From the NCBI GenBank assembly GCA_903831825.1, contig CAIKZE010000226.1, forward strand, positions 1-37,045: 37,045 nucleotides of DNA, given 5' to 3'. This DNA is from an uncultured Lentisphaeria bacterium (lineage in GTDB: Bacteria; Verrucomicrobiota; Lentisphaeria; Victivallales; Victivallaceae). The notes beneath the pieces were generated by a model that made no database searches, was not told the DNA's origin, and worked only from the letters and a program-made list of their open reading frames with translations. Made by a program: the position numbers and the translations under genes. Positions 16,341 to 23,536 of this stretch are shown piece after piece (the first letter of the stretch is position 1; the number at the start of each line of letters is the position of its first letter).

Positions 16341-17312
16341 TCAATTTTCTTTCTGTCCGTCCGCTTCCATCGAACGGGCCAGTTCGGCGGCTATGTAACT
16401 ATAATTTTCCAGTACATTCGGGAGCTGCGGGTCGATTCTTACAATTTTCGCGCCGACCGCCTGGGCAATCACAGCAGCGTATCTTTCATTGAATTGAGGC
16501 TGGACAAAAATTATTTTTACATTGTCTTTTTTTGCTTCGTTAATTAACGTTTCCAGATGCTTGGGGGACGGGCTTTTGCCGCCGGTTTCCACGGCTTCCT
16601 GAATCAGTCCGTAATGATTGCCGAAATAACCGAAGGCCGGATGATAAACCAGGAACTTTTTGCCTTTGTACGGGGCAAGCATTTTTTTCAGCCGCTCATC
16701 CAGAGCCTGTAGTTTTTCAGTGAATTTTTTGAGATTGTCCGCGTAATAACCGGCATTTGCCGGATCAGCACTTTGCAGCGCTTTGCAGATGTTCCCGGCA
16801 ATTATCAGATTATTCGCCGGGGATATCCAGACATGAACGTCCAGATACTGGTCTTCATCAGCAGAATGATGATGCTCTTCACCTTCATGACTATGCTCTT
16901 CAGCCTCTTCACGTTCCTCAAATTGCTTGCAACTTTCAGATAACGCTATCCGTTTGACGCCTTCCGCAGTGTTTATCACCGGTATTTTGCTGCTTTGCAA
17001 AATATGCTTAAGCACCTGTTCCTCCAATGGCAGCCCGACGGCGAAAAATAATTTTGCCTGTTGCATCTCATTGACGTTTCTCGGAGTTGGAATATATGAA
17101 TGCACATCTTTATCCTGCGGGATAAGGGAATTGGACATGATTTTGTCGCCGCCTATTTCTCCGGCGATGAACGCTACCGGCCCGATGGTGGAACATACAA
17201 TCAGCTTTGGGCTGTCCTGATTACCGCCTGGAGACGGAACGTTGTCGGAATAACCGGCGGTAAACAGCGTTAAAATCAAAAAAGCCACGATCAATGCGGC
17301 AATATTTTTCAT
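16341..17312 (-). CDS. ZnuA-like zinc/manganese-binding periplasmic protein
   Basis: 323 aa cluster A-I metal-binding protein. An N-terminal signal sequence (1-22) precedes VCSTIGPVAFIA. Metal ligands expected for ZnuA are present: His71 in DVHSYIP, His160 in DVHVWISP, His224 in YHPAFGYFG and Asp294 in VRIDPQ. Residues 131-152 form an acidic, His-rich loop (HSHEGEEHHHS), the feature that separates zinc-specific ZnuA from manganese binders. It is the first gene of the operon and is followed not by znuBC-type genes but by LolD/FtsX-type genes. The ribosome-binding site is AGGAAGAAG. Zinc starvation (Zur) control is expected from similar operons, but no Zur box was recognised. Confidence 0.9.
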   Translation of the reverse strand: MKNIAALIVAFLILTLFTAGYSDNVPSPGGNQDSPKLIVCSTIGPVAFIAGEIGGDKIMSNSLIPQDKDVHSYIPTPRNVNEMQQAKLFFAVGLPLEEQVLKHILQSSKIPVINTAEGVKRIALSESCKQFEEREEAEEHSHEGEEHHHSADEDQYLDVHVWISPANNLIIAGNICKALQSADPANAGYYADNLKKFTEKLQALDERLKKMLAPYKGKKFLVYHPAFGYFGNHYGLIQEAVETGGKSPSPKHLETLINEAKKDNVKIIFVQPQFNERYAAVIAQAVGAKIVRIDPQLPNVLENYSYIAAELARSMEADGQKEN

Positions 17313-17384
17313 AATATTCTTCTTCCTTATAGTGTTCTTGTTGGTTAAATTTACTTATTGCAAATGGACTTCTTCTTAATTAAT

Positions 17385-17411
17385 CACACAACCAGTGTAA
17401 CCGGTTGTGTG
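17385..17411. promoter_or_regulatory. 9-bp inverted repeat between the prepilin-like gene and the ZnuA-like gene
   Basis: CACACAACC (17385-17393) and GGTTGTGTG (17403-17411) are perfect inverted arms around nine bases. It lies 22 bp past the prepilin-like stop and 73 bp upstream of the ZnuA-like ATG. It could be a factor-assisted terminator for the former or an operator for the zinc operon. No T-run follows on the minus strand, which weakens the terminator reading. Confidence 0.5.
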
Positions 17412-17432
17412 GTGAATATAAATTAAAAATCA

Positions 17433-18203
17433 TTAAGGATAATATTGGTCACCGCCCCATTCCATGATGAAATGATGGTTCGCCTGTCGTCCCGTCGTGG
17501 AATCGCCGTAGCTGCCGATGGTTTGTTCAAAATGCAATGTAGCGGCGTGTCCGTCGGCAAACAGATAATTAGAGGATGCATTGGCATGACGTTGTTTTTC
17601 GATATGGCCTTCCCACTCGCTGATTGGCTCCATGCAGTGATAACATTGATGGTAAAGCGCGTTCCGGTCATCGACATTGGTCGCATTGTCACCGCCGCGT
17701 TCGGCAAGGATGATGTAAAAGCTGGCATTGTGCAACTGATCGCGTTTTTTGGTGAAGGTAGTCATCGCGTTGTTCATATAGCTTTGCCTGACCTGCCACC
17801 AGTCGGTGGCGGGGTTGTAAGGCGGGGAATGGTCGGGAATATTGACATAATCAGCGCACTCCGGATGCTCGACAAATCCCGGAACTACCGCCGGGTCTTC
17901 GGGACAACGCAGATGTTTCGGCTGAAGACCATATGACGACAGGTAGCCATACCATTGCGGCTCAGGGTCGATTTCCTGAACGTTGGCATAGGTGCCGTTA
18001 TGAACGACCGGATAGACGCCGCTCCATGCATCGCAGTAAGAGTTGATCGATAACCCGCATTGCTTCAGATTGTTAAGGCAGGTAGTGCATTTTGCTTTAC
18101 GGCGCGCCGCATTTAGCGCAGGCAGCAGCATTCCCGCGAGAATCGCAATGATGACGATCACCACGAGGAGTTCGATGAGTGTAAAATTTTTAATTCTTTT
18201 CAT
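17433..18203 (-). CDS. Prepilin-like protein, DUF1559 type
   Basis: 256 aa from the ATG at 18203, chosen because AGGAG lies eight bases upstream; a longer frame to 18266 lacks this. The N-terminus [15 protein letters not shown] has the type IV prepilin methylation motif, with mature Phe after a short basic leader, and the first 25 mature residues form the hydrophobic helix. The rest contains several Cys residues ([11 protein letters not shown]) and ends with a [12 protein letters not shown] segment, the DG-motif typical of DUF1559 proteins of planctomycetes and lentisphaeres. These occur in very large numbers in such genomes and are thought to be surface or pseudopilin-like proteins; their individual function is unknown. 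No pilus assembly genes are near. Confidence 0.88.
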   Translation of the reverse strand: MKRIKNFTLIELLVVIVIIAILAGMLLPALNAARRKAKCTTCLNNLKQCGLSINSYCDAWSGVYPVVHNGTYANVQEIDPEPQWYGYLSSYGLQPKHLRCPEDPAVVPGFVEHPECADYVNIPDHSPPYNPATDWWQVRQSYMNNAMTTFTKKRDQLHNASFYIILAERGGDNATNVDDRNALYHQCYHCMEPISEWEGHIEKQRHANASSNYLFADGHAATLHFEQTIGSYGDSTTGRQANHHFIMEWGGDQYYP

Positions 18204-18276
18204 AAATTTTCTCCTGAATATATCATGGTAAGCATAAACCGATTCCCTGAAAAATGCGGGAATCACTCCAGATCCG

Positions 18277-18293
18277 GATTGATTTTATCAATC
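18277..18293. promoter_or_regulatory. 17-bp palindrome (7-3-7) upstream of the prepilin-like gene
   Basis: GATTGAT-TTT-ATCAATC is a perfect inverted repeat centred 82 bp upstream of the ATG at 18203. A second inverted repeat, GATTCCC (18241-18247) with GGGAATC (18258-18264), is nearer the gene. The first has the size and symmetry of a dimeric repressor operator. Confidence 0.45.
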
Positions 18294-18315
18294 GTGGACT
18301 GTAAAAATAAAGAGA

Positions 18316-18672
18316 TTAGGAGAATATGACAGGCGGGGCGCGCGGGGAACCGGTAAAATCAGTTTCAACAAAAACAAAATTCAGCGGCGATAAGACTGCG
18401 GAATCCTGATATTTACACAGAACAATGGATGTTGAACCATTGGCGCAATACGTCAGAAACATGGATGAGCATATTGAGCAGGCATGTTCGGCACGTTCCA
18501 ACTCGAAATCGCCTTGTGTTAAACATGGCGTATCATCAGTAAAGCATCGGCTTTCCTGCCTGGAACAAGTATCATGGTGATTATGAAAAACGGGATGCAA
18601 AAATTCCGCAAACAGCAACACGCTCATAGCGATTGCCAATGCTGAATTTCTGATTGTTGTTAAATTTATCAT
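18316..18672 (-). CDS. Small His/Cys-rich membrane protein, possibly metal-related
   Basis: 118 aa. The ATG at 18672 is preferred: it has GAGGAT upstream, and the promoter at 18697-18725 puts the RNA start near 18690, downstream of the alternative ATG at 18705. Residues 7-25 form a signal or membrane helix. After it comes HPVFHNHHDTC (His26, 30, 32, 33 and Cys36), then Cys43, Cys50, a HACSIC motif (63-68), Cys76 and Cys86, ending in SPRAPP. The layout recalls small metal-associated membrane proteins with a terminal RAPP (DUF2946-like), but the match is weak. Together with a palindrome over its -10 region, metal-responsive control is a fair guess. Confidence 0.6.
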   Translation of the reverse strand: MINLTTIRNSALAIAMSVLLFAEFLHPVFHNHHDTCSRQESRCFTDDTPCLTQGDFELERAEHACSICSSMFLTYCANGSTSIVLCKYQDSAVLSPLNFVFVETDFTGSPRAPPVIFS

Positions 18673-18681
18673 AATCCTCTG

Positions 18682-18698
18682 GTAATACAAAGTATTAC
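18682..18698. promoter_or_regulatory. 17-bp palindromic operator candidate overlapping the -10/start site
   Basis: GTAATAC-AAA-GTATTAC is a perfect 7-3-7 inverted repeat that touches the -10 hexamer at 18697 and covers the expected transcription start. This is a classic repressor position. Confidence 0.6.
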
Positions 18699-18725
18699 TA
18701 TACAATCAGGATGCACATTTGTCAA
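18697..18725 (-). promoter_or_regulatory. Near-consensus sigma70 promoter for the His/Cys-rich gene
   Basis: On the minus strand, TTGACA (18720-18725), a 17-bp spacer and TATAGT (18697-18702). It fixes the start codon of the downstream gene at 18672. Confidence 0.75.
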
Positions 18726-18743
18726 CTGGTGAATCTGAAAAAA

Positions 18744-19682
18744 TCAGGCGAGCGGCATTTTGACCTGGGCTATATCATCCGCATCGGTAAAAATCATAAT
18801 CAGACGGTCTATGCCCAGGGCACAGCCTGACGATTCCGGCATCCCGGCATTAATGGCTTGAAGAAATTCGACCGGAGGCGGATATGGACGGCAGCCGCCG
18901 CGCATCCGGGCGGACGCGGCTTCTTTGAATCTGGCTTCCTGCTCCGCCGGATCAATAAGCTCGCTGTAAGCATTCGCGATCTCAACCCCGGACAGGTATA
19001 ATTCCCAGCGTTCCGCCACGGTATGATCGTCCCGCTTCAGTCTGGCCAGCGCCGACCTGGACGCCGGGTAATCTTTCAAAAATGTCGGATGCCCCTGCCC
19101 CAGCCTCGGCTCAATTTTCGTAACCATTAATTCGTCGAACTGATCCGCGTCCATGGCGGCTTCCGGGGTTACTCCCGCAAAGCGGAGGAACGCCTCTCTC
19201 ACCGTAATGATTTCCGGTTCGGCGGCGAAGTCAATCACCTGCCCCTGGTAGGAAAATGAGGAAGAGCCGGCGGCAAACATCGCCAGATGGCGCAGCATTC
19301 CGGCGGTGAAATCCAGAAGGTCATTATAATTCGCGCCGGAATGATACCATTCCAGCATGGTAAATTCAGGACGGTGTTTCCGGCCGAACTCCCCTTCCCT
19401 GAAACAGGCTCCAATCTGGTATATTTTTTCAAAACCGGCAGCCAGCATCAGTTTCATCTGCAATTCGGGACTGGCCCGGAGAAACATTTCTCCGGACTGC
19501 GGAGCTTCAATAAACTCCTCCGGGGCCGGGGCCTTGATCCTCACCGGAGTTTCCACTTCAGTGAAACCGCTGGCGTCGAAGTATTGGCGGATGGAAGAAA
19601 TAAGCCCGGCGCGAAGCAGCAGCCGGGCTTTGATCTGTTCAAGCTGATAAACGCAATCAGGCTTTGGAGACGCGTTCTGCAT
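18744..19682 (-). CDS. epmA: EF-P beta-lysyltransferase EpmA (GenX/PoxA)
   Basis: 312 aa, close to E. coli EpmA (325 aa). It is a class II lysyl-tRNA-synthetase-like catalytic domain without the anticodon-binding domain. Motif 2 reads FREGEFGRKHRPEFTMLEWY (94-113), and motif 3 near the C-terminus reads GCALGIDRLIMIF. EpmA attaches (R)-beta-lysine to a conserved Lys of elongation factor P. The ATG at 19682 overlaps the end of efp by 26 bases in a different frame, so substrate and enzyme are translationally coupled. EpmB, which makes beta-lysine, is not in the window. Confidence 0.92.
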   Translation of the reverse strand: MQNASPKPDCVYQLEQIKARLLLRAGLISSIRQYFDASGFTEVETPVRIKAPAPEEFIEAPQSGEMFLRASPELQMKLMLAAGFEKIYQIGACFREGEFGRKHRPEFTMLEWYHSGANYNDLLDFTAGMLRHLAMFAAGSSSFSYQGQVIDFAAEPEIITVREAFLRFAGVTPEAAMDADQFDELMVTKIEPRLGQGHPTFLKDYPASRSALARLKRDDHTVAERWELYLSGVEIANAYSELIDPAEQEARFKEAASARMRGGCRPYPPPVEFLQAINAGMPESSGCALGIDRLIMIFTDADDIAQVKMPLA

Positions 19683-20223
19683 ACAGTCCGGTCCTGGTGT
19701 CAATCCTGACAAGGTCCCCGGTGTTGATGAACAACGGCACCTGAATTTCATAACCATTGTCAATCTTGGCGGTTTTCAACACATTGGTTGCGGTATCGCC
19801 CCTGGCGCCGGGTTCGGTGTCCGCGATTACTTTTTCAATGAATGTAGGCAGGGTGATTTCAATCGGCACACCGTTAAACAGCAGCATCTTGCACAGACTG
19901 TTCTCGATCAGGAAATATTTATCGCGGCCCAGCATCTTGGCGCTGACATGCATTTCTTCAAAAGTTTCAGCGTCGCTGAACACGTAGAAATCGCCTTCCG
20001 CGTAAGAATAGTACATTTCTTTTTCTTCAAGGTCAGGCTTGTCAAGTTTATCCGTCGGGCGATAAGTCCGGTCAATGGTGCTGCCGGTGATCATGTTTTT
20101 CAGTTTGCAGCGGTATAGCGAGGTGCCTTTGCCGGGTTTGCAGAATTCGAACTCTGTAATGGCCCACGGCTCTCCGTCAACTTGAACCTTCAAGCCCTTT
20201 TTCAAATCAGAAGCGCTGAACAT
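19657..20223 (-). CDS. efp: Translation elongation factor P
   Basis: 188 aa, the standard EF-P length. The first domain carries the modification loop CKPGKGTSLYRCKLKN, with Lys32 in the place of E. coli Lys34. The OB domains follow, with the signature-like DPGARGD-type segment reading DTEPGARGDTATN and a C-terminal GDLVRIDTRTGLYAERV. EF-P relieves ribosome stalling at polyproline. The ATG at 20223 has GGAG eight bases upstream; the frame extends further upstream but without support. The adjoining epmA supports lysylation of Lys32. Confidence 0.96.
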   Translation of the reverse strand: MFSASDLKKGLKVQVDGEPWAITEFEFCKPGKGTSLYRCKLKNMITGSTIDRTYRPTDKLDKPDLEEKEMYYSYAEGDFYVFSDAETFEEMHVSAKMLGRDKYFLIENSLCKMLLFNGVPIEITLPTFIEKVIADTEPGARGDTATNVLKTAKIDNGYEIQVPLFINTGDLVRIDTRTGLYAERVSKA

Positions 20224-20267
20224 CGGAATATCTCCATTATTTAATGTTAAAAAAATTAATGCCTTGT

Positions 20268-20295
20268 AATATATATCATTATAGCGTTTTTTCAA
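20268..20295 (-). promoter_or_regulatory. Candidate promoter for efp-epmA
   Basis: On the minus strand, TTGAAA (20290-20295), a 16-bp spacer and TATATT (20268-20273). The leader would be about 38 bases. Confidence 0.5.
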
Positions 20296-20413
20296 GCAAA
20301 TAACTTGATTCCTGAAGTTTCGCAAAATCATCTCCCAAACACGCATATCCCGCTCTCCCGCACCCATTTTTGCATAAAAATCCAATAAACAGTAACACTT
20401 GCGACATTTTCAG

Positions 20414-20442
20414 TTGCTTTTCTTTAAATTTTATTATATAAT
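20414..20442 (+). promoter_or_regulatory. Sigma70 promoter for the methyltransferase gene
   Basis: TTGCTT (20414-20419), a 17-bp spacer and a perfect TATAAT (20437-20442). The start site would fall near 20449, so the GGGAGGAG ribosome-binding site (20448-20455) sits at the very 5' end of the RNA. Confidence 0.65.
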
Positions 20443-20457
20443 CGTTAGGGAGGAGTT

Positions 20458-21339
20458 ATGTGTATGGATATTGCGAAATACATCTCAGGGGCCAGACTTA
20501 ACGTCAGGCTTGCCGGGTTGGTTCTTACGAACCGGATGCTCCGGAAAGTTGATTTTGCCCGCGGTTATGACACTGCCGCCAATACTTATGACAGCGAATG
20601 GCTCTGCATTTTGAAACCGGTCACCGACCGACTGCTGGGAATCCTGCCGCCATTCCCGCCGGGGGAAATATATGATCTGGGCTGCGGCACCGGATACACG
20701 ACTTTTACCCTTGCCCGGCGGTTCCCCGAACACCGCATTAACGCGATTGACATCTCATTCGGCATGCTTACCAAAGCTTCGCATAATTGTCCATCCGCAT
20801 TTTTACACCATGCCGACAGCTTGCAGTTTCTATCCCGGCAGGCGGCGGAAAGCGCCGGCGGAATCGTCGCCGCCTGGTCGCTCGGCGGTTCAACGGATCT
20901 GCCGCTGGAGATTGCCGAATGCCGCAGAGTTCTGAAAAAAAGAGGCTCTTTCGCCTTCATCATCAGTCTGGCGGATTCCATGACTCCGATATTATATGCT
21001 TTCCGGAAATGCATGTACCGCTATCCGGAAAAAGTGACCAGGGCGTTATTGCCGCAATACCCCAAAGACTGGAATACGCTGAAAAAGATGCTGGATAAAA
21101 ATTCGTTCAGTACCGTTTGGATGGAAGAAGACAGAATTGACATCAAGCCGGGCGACTCGATGCGTCCGCTCGCCTGGCTGCTCAAAACCGGCATCCTGGC
21201 CGGATTTGAAACCGTTCTGCCGCTGCGCACCGATAAAGCGGTGGCGGAATATTTCGAACAGGAACTGCTTGCCTCGGAAATCCCGATCCAGCATCATTTC
21301 ATCGCCGCCATTACCCAACCCGTTCCCGATCACTCGTAA
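20458..21339 (+). CDS. Class I SAM-dependent methyltransferase (BioC/UbiE-like)
   Basis: 293 aa. Residues 40-55 (FARGYDTAANTYDSEW) resemble the N-terminal entry of BioC-type methyltransferases. SAM motif I is YDLGCGTGYTTFTLA (71-85), followed by the acidic motif II INAIDISFGML. The downstream AWSLGG and ECRRVLKKRGSFAF segments are the usual motifs post-II and III. The C-terminal 100 residues contain a helical insertion of unknown role. The start may be 20458 or, with better ribosome-binding-site spacing, the in-frame ATG at 20464. It is divergent from efp and its end overlaps the antitoxin gene by 10 bp. No other biotin gene adjoins, so the substrate is open. Confidence 0.8.
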   Translation: MCMDIAKYISGARLNVRLAGLVLTNRMLRKVDFARGYDTAANTYDSEWLCILKPVTDRLLGILPPFPPGEIYDLGCGTGYTTFTLARRFPEHRINAIDISFGMLTKASHNCPSAFLHHADSLQFLSRQAAESAGGIVAAWSLGGSTDLPLEIAECRRVLKKRGSFAFIISLADSMTPILYAFRKCMYRYPEKVTRALLPQYPKDWNTLKKMLDKNSFSTVWMEEDRIDIKPGDSMRPLAWLLKTGILAGFETVLPLRTDKAVAEYFEQELLASEIPIQHHFIAAITQPVPDHS

Positions 21340-21674
21340 ATGTCCAGTTGAACTGTGCTGATTCCCAAAGCGGATGCCAATTTATCCAGCGTTGCTTTTT
21401 GATTGGTTTTGCTGTTTTCAATGGCGGAATAAGAGCCCTGGGTAATTCCTATCTTTTCCGCGATCTCTTTCTGGGTTTTCTTAAGGCAGACCCGCCAGGC
21501 CTTCACGATAGAACATTCATGATCTACCATGTAGCTTACCACTTCATGCGGAATTGTTTCAGATTCAGCTTCCTGGGATAGCTGATGACTCAATTTTTTA
21601 TAATCTTGATAAGGCAAAACCCAAACCGCATAAGTCGGAACGTTGTTTGTCTTTATAATTTGTACGTTATTCAT
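21330..21674 (-). CDS. HTH (XRE-family) antitoxin of a RelE-type system
   Basis: 114 aa. The ATG at 21674 has AAGGAA upstream; a frame with TTG at 21680 is less likely. Residues 60-110 form an XRE/Cro helix-turn-helix (CLKKTQKEIAEKIGITQGSY, then ENSKTNQKATLDKLASALGI). The N-terminal 55 residues are a separate segment that probably wraps the toxin. It lies 16 bp downstream of the toxin gene, the toxin-first order of HigBA-like systems. Its stop overlaps the convergent methyltransferase gene by 10 bp. Confidence 0.87.
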   Translation of the reverse strand: MNNVQIIKTNNVPTYAVWVLPYQDYKKLSHQLSQEAESETIPHEVVSYMVDHECSIVKAWRVCLKKTQKEIAEKIGITQGSYSAIENSKTNQKATLDKLASALGISTVQLDIYE

Positions 21675-21690
21675 AGCCAATTCCTTGTTT

Positions 21691-21951
21691 TTAATAAGTT
21701 CTTTCGTCCCTTTTCTTTACTTCTTCAATCACCAAAATAACCAACGTTTCTTCCGAATTGAACAGCACCCGGTAATTGCCGACTCTCAAGCGGTGACTGT
21801 ATTGATGATTAACCAACTTTCTAACATTGTGCCAGAAACTTTCATCGCTTTCAAGCGAACTGACTGCGTCTTTTATTCTTTTAACATCCTGTTGCGGTAT
21901 TTTAAGCAATTGTTTAACTGCTTTGGTTCTCCACTCTATTTTGTGATTCAT
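21691..21951 (-). CDS. RelE/ParE-superfamily toxin
   Basis: 86 aa, the standard size. The pattern IEWRTKAVKQLLKIPQ at the start and YSHRLRVGNYRVLFNSEETLVILVIEEVKKRDERTY at the end is that of RelE-fold mRNA interferases, with the Arg-rich RLRVGNYRVLF strand and a terminal KKRDERTY matching the active-site region. It would cut mRNA on the ribosome unless bound by the HTH protein encoded next. GGAGTG precedes the ATG. Confidence 0.92.
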   Translation of the reverse strand: MNHKIEWRTKAVKQLLKIPQQDVKRIKDAVSSLESDESFWHNVRKLVNHQYSHRLRVGNYRVLFNSEETLVILVIEEVKKRDERTY

Positions 21952-21986
21952 GTCACTCCGGCTCTGTTTATTGTCTCCACTTATTT

Positions 21987-22015
21987 AATATAATGAAAAT
22001 ATTGATAAAAAGCAA
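21987..22015 (-). promoter_or_regulatory. Promoter of the toxin-antitoxin operon
   Basis: On the minus strand, TTGCTT (22010-22015), a 17-bp spacer and TATATT (21987-21992), about 36 bp upstream of the toxin ATG. Confidence 0.6.
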
Positions 22016-22032
22016 GTAAATATTGATAAAAA
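21997..22032. promoter_or_regulatory. Two 15-bp direct repeats in the TA promoter, operator candidate
   Basis: AAATATTGATAAAAA occurs exactly at 21997-22011 and 22018-22032, a 21-bp period (two helical turns). One copy fills the spacer of the promoter and the other lies upstream of the -35, as expected for autoregulation by the HTH antitoxin. Confidence 0.55.
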
Positions 22033-22154
22033 TATTGAAAAGTAAAAAAAACAAAAAATAATTCACTTTTAAAAATATTAACATAAATTTGCATTATTCA
22101 ACTGCGGAAGTTAGGTTTATTATTATTGCAATCAATAACACAAGGGAGAAAAAA

Positions 22155-22562
22155 ATGATTAAGCGAATCGCTCATTTGTGCATAATCAGTAAAGACCTGA
22201 CGGCAACAGAAAAATTTTATACCACCGCCCTGGGCTTGAAAAAAGCATTTTATTTTCTGCGCAACGGCACGGTTACCGGTTTCTATCTGGCGGTGGGCGA
22301 CGACAGTTTTATTGAGGTATTTCTTACCGATCAGACGCCGGACGGCAAATCTTCCGCCATCCAGCATTTCTGCCTGGAAGTAGACTCCATTGATGAGATC
22401 GCCGCGCGTGTCAAAAAGGCCGGATATGAAATCTCGGAGAAGCAGCTCGGCAGCGATAAAAGCTGGCAGGCATGGATTATCGATCCCAACGGCGTAAAAA
22501 TCGAGCTGCACGAATACACCTCCGAAAGTTCGCAGATGACCCGCGCCGACATCAGCCATTAA
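22155..22562 (+). CDS. VOC-superfamily protein (glyoxalase/lactoylglutathione lyase-like)
   Basis: 135 aa. The ATG at 22155 has AAGGGAG eight bases upstream; the frame extends to 22089 without support. It has the two beta-alpha-beta-beta-beta halves of the vicinal oxygen chelate fold: IKRIAHLCIISKDLTATEKFYTTALGLKK first, and IQHFCLEVDSIDEIAARVKKAGYEI, then DPNGVKIELHEY, second. Metal-ligand positions His7, Glu56, His75 and Glu123-type residues are plausible. Family members isomerise or cleave small carbonyl substrates; GSH-dependent lyase activity is not established. An 81-bp stretch identical in reading frame to its 3' end recurs at 26195-26275. Confidence 0.85.
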   Translation: MIKRIAHLCIISKDLTATEKFYTTALGLKKAFYFLRNGTVTGFYLAVGDDSFIEVFLTDQTPDGKSSAIQHFCLEVDSIDEIAARVKKAGYEISEKQLGSDKSWQAWIIDPNGVKIELHEYTSESSQMTRADISH

Positions 22563-22575
22563 TTCATATAAAGAG

Positions 22576-22605
22576 TACCGCAAGCATTCAAGAGAGCGGG
22601 GTAAA
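22576..22605. repeat. Degenerate trace of the AGTACC palindromic element
   Basis: AGTACCGCAAGCATTC directly follows the VOC gene and matches the left part of the element at 26278-26339 (AGTACCACAAGCATCC). The right half and hairpins are lost. It marks the left edge of the segment that ends at the duplicated VOC tail. Confidence 0.5.
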
Positions 22606-22643
22606 AAATAGGTTCTTTTGAGACAGTTCCCAAGGGGGGTAAT

Positions 22644-23456
22644 ATGATTTTATTGAAACGGCTGGCCATATTGACACTATGCACGGAGTTTTCGGTGACT
22701 TTGTATGCCGCGGAATACAGGACGCTGGAAGATGCGGTCAAAGCGGCAGAGATCCTTGTTGGAGAAAAATATAATACTCCCATATCTAAAGAAGTGGCCA
22801 CCAATAAAATTATACAGATAGTTAATGATGCGGCTTTATCAGACGATCAGAAAATTGAAAAGCTGAAGGTGTTTATTCGCCTTGCTGCCGGGCAGGAAAC
22901 ATTCAGCTCAGCGCCCGATAGTCAAGTTTTAGATATAGACCCGGAAAAATCTGTTGAATGGTACCGTAAAGCTGCCGAACAGGGCAATGCGGATGCTCAG
23001 TGTTGTCTTGGCTGGTGTTATGACAGGGGGTATGCTGTCGCTAAAGATCCGTTGAAAGCGGTTGAATGGTACCGCAAGGCCGCGGAACAGAATAATGCCA
23101 AGGCGCAGTTTTTCCTGGGGCTTTGTTATGATAAAGGCGCAGGTGTTGTCAAAGATCCGGTGAACGCTGTTGAATGGTACCGTAAAGCTGCCGAACAGGG
23201 GTTGGCGGCGGCGCAGTATAATCTCGGGATTTGTTATGATAAAGGTGAAGGCATGACCAAAGATCCGATTGAAGCGGTAAAATGGTATCGCATGGCGGCG
23301 CAGCAGGGGCTGCCGGTGGCGCAGTATACTCTCGGGAGTCGCTATGAATATGGCATCGGGGTTGCCAAAGACACGGCTAAAGCGGTAAAATGGTACCGCA
23401 GGGCAGCAGATCGAGGGTTGGCGGCGGCGCAACAGGCGCTTGAAAGATTAGAGTAA
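22644..23456 (+). CDS. Exported Sel1-repeat (SLR) protein
   Basis: 270 aa. Residues 1-22 form a signal peptide (ILLKRLAILTLCTEFSVTLYA). Residues 23-95 are a linker without a known domain. From about 105 to the end there are five Sel1-type TPR-like repeats of 36 residues, each of the form AVEWYRKAAEQG-A-AQ-LG-CYDKG-GV-KD. Such solenoids act as protein-protein scaffolds, often in the periplasm. The ribosome-binding site is AAGGGGGG. The DNA of the repeats is also similar (GTTGAATGGTACCG recurs), which suggests recent internal duplication. No partner is obvious; the next gene lies 360 bp away across the 162-bp palindrome. Confidence 0.88.
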   Translation: MILLKRLAILTLCTEFSVTLYAAEYRTLEDAVKAAEILVGEKYNTPISKEVATNKIIQIVNDAALSDDQKIEKLKVFIRLAAGQETFSSAPDSQVLDIDPEKSVEWYRKAAEQGNADAQCCLGWCYDRGYAVAKDPLKAVEWYRKAAEQNNAKAQFFLGLCYDKGAGVVKDPVNAVEWYRKAAEQGLAAAQYNLGICYDKGEGMTKDPIEAVKWYRMAAQQGLPVAQYTLGSRYEYGIGVAKDTAKAVKWYRRAADRGLAAAQQALERLE

Positions 23457-23536
23457 TCCGGACCTTCAATAATTGAGATTGTCTGGCTTATCACTGCTTT
23501 TTGGTTCTGCACAAGGTTCGCTATTCAAAATCTTTA

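Noticed and set aside
17385-17411. Inverted repeat as a classical Zur box
   Set aside because: It does not resemble known AT-rich Zur sites of Proteobacteria or Bacillota, so it is reported only as an inverted repeat.
17433-18203. Component of a type II secretion system or type IV pilus locus
   Set aside because: There is no ATPase, platform, secretin or peptidase gene nearby. The DUF1559-type tail marks the expanded prepilin-like family instead.
22960-23440. Regularly spaced similar DNA, possible CRISPR
   Set aside because: The 108-bp period is the codon-level repeat of Sel1 units in an intact reading frame; there are no spacers.
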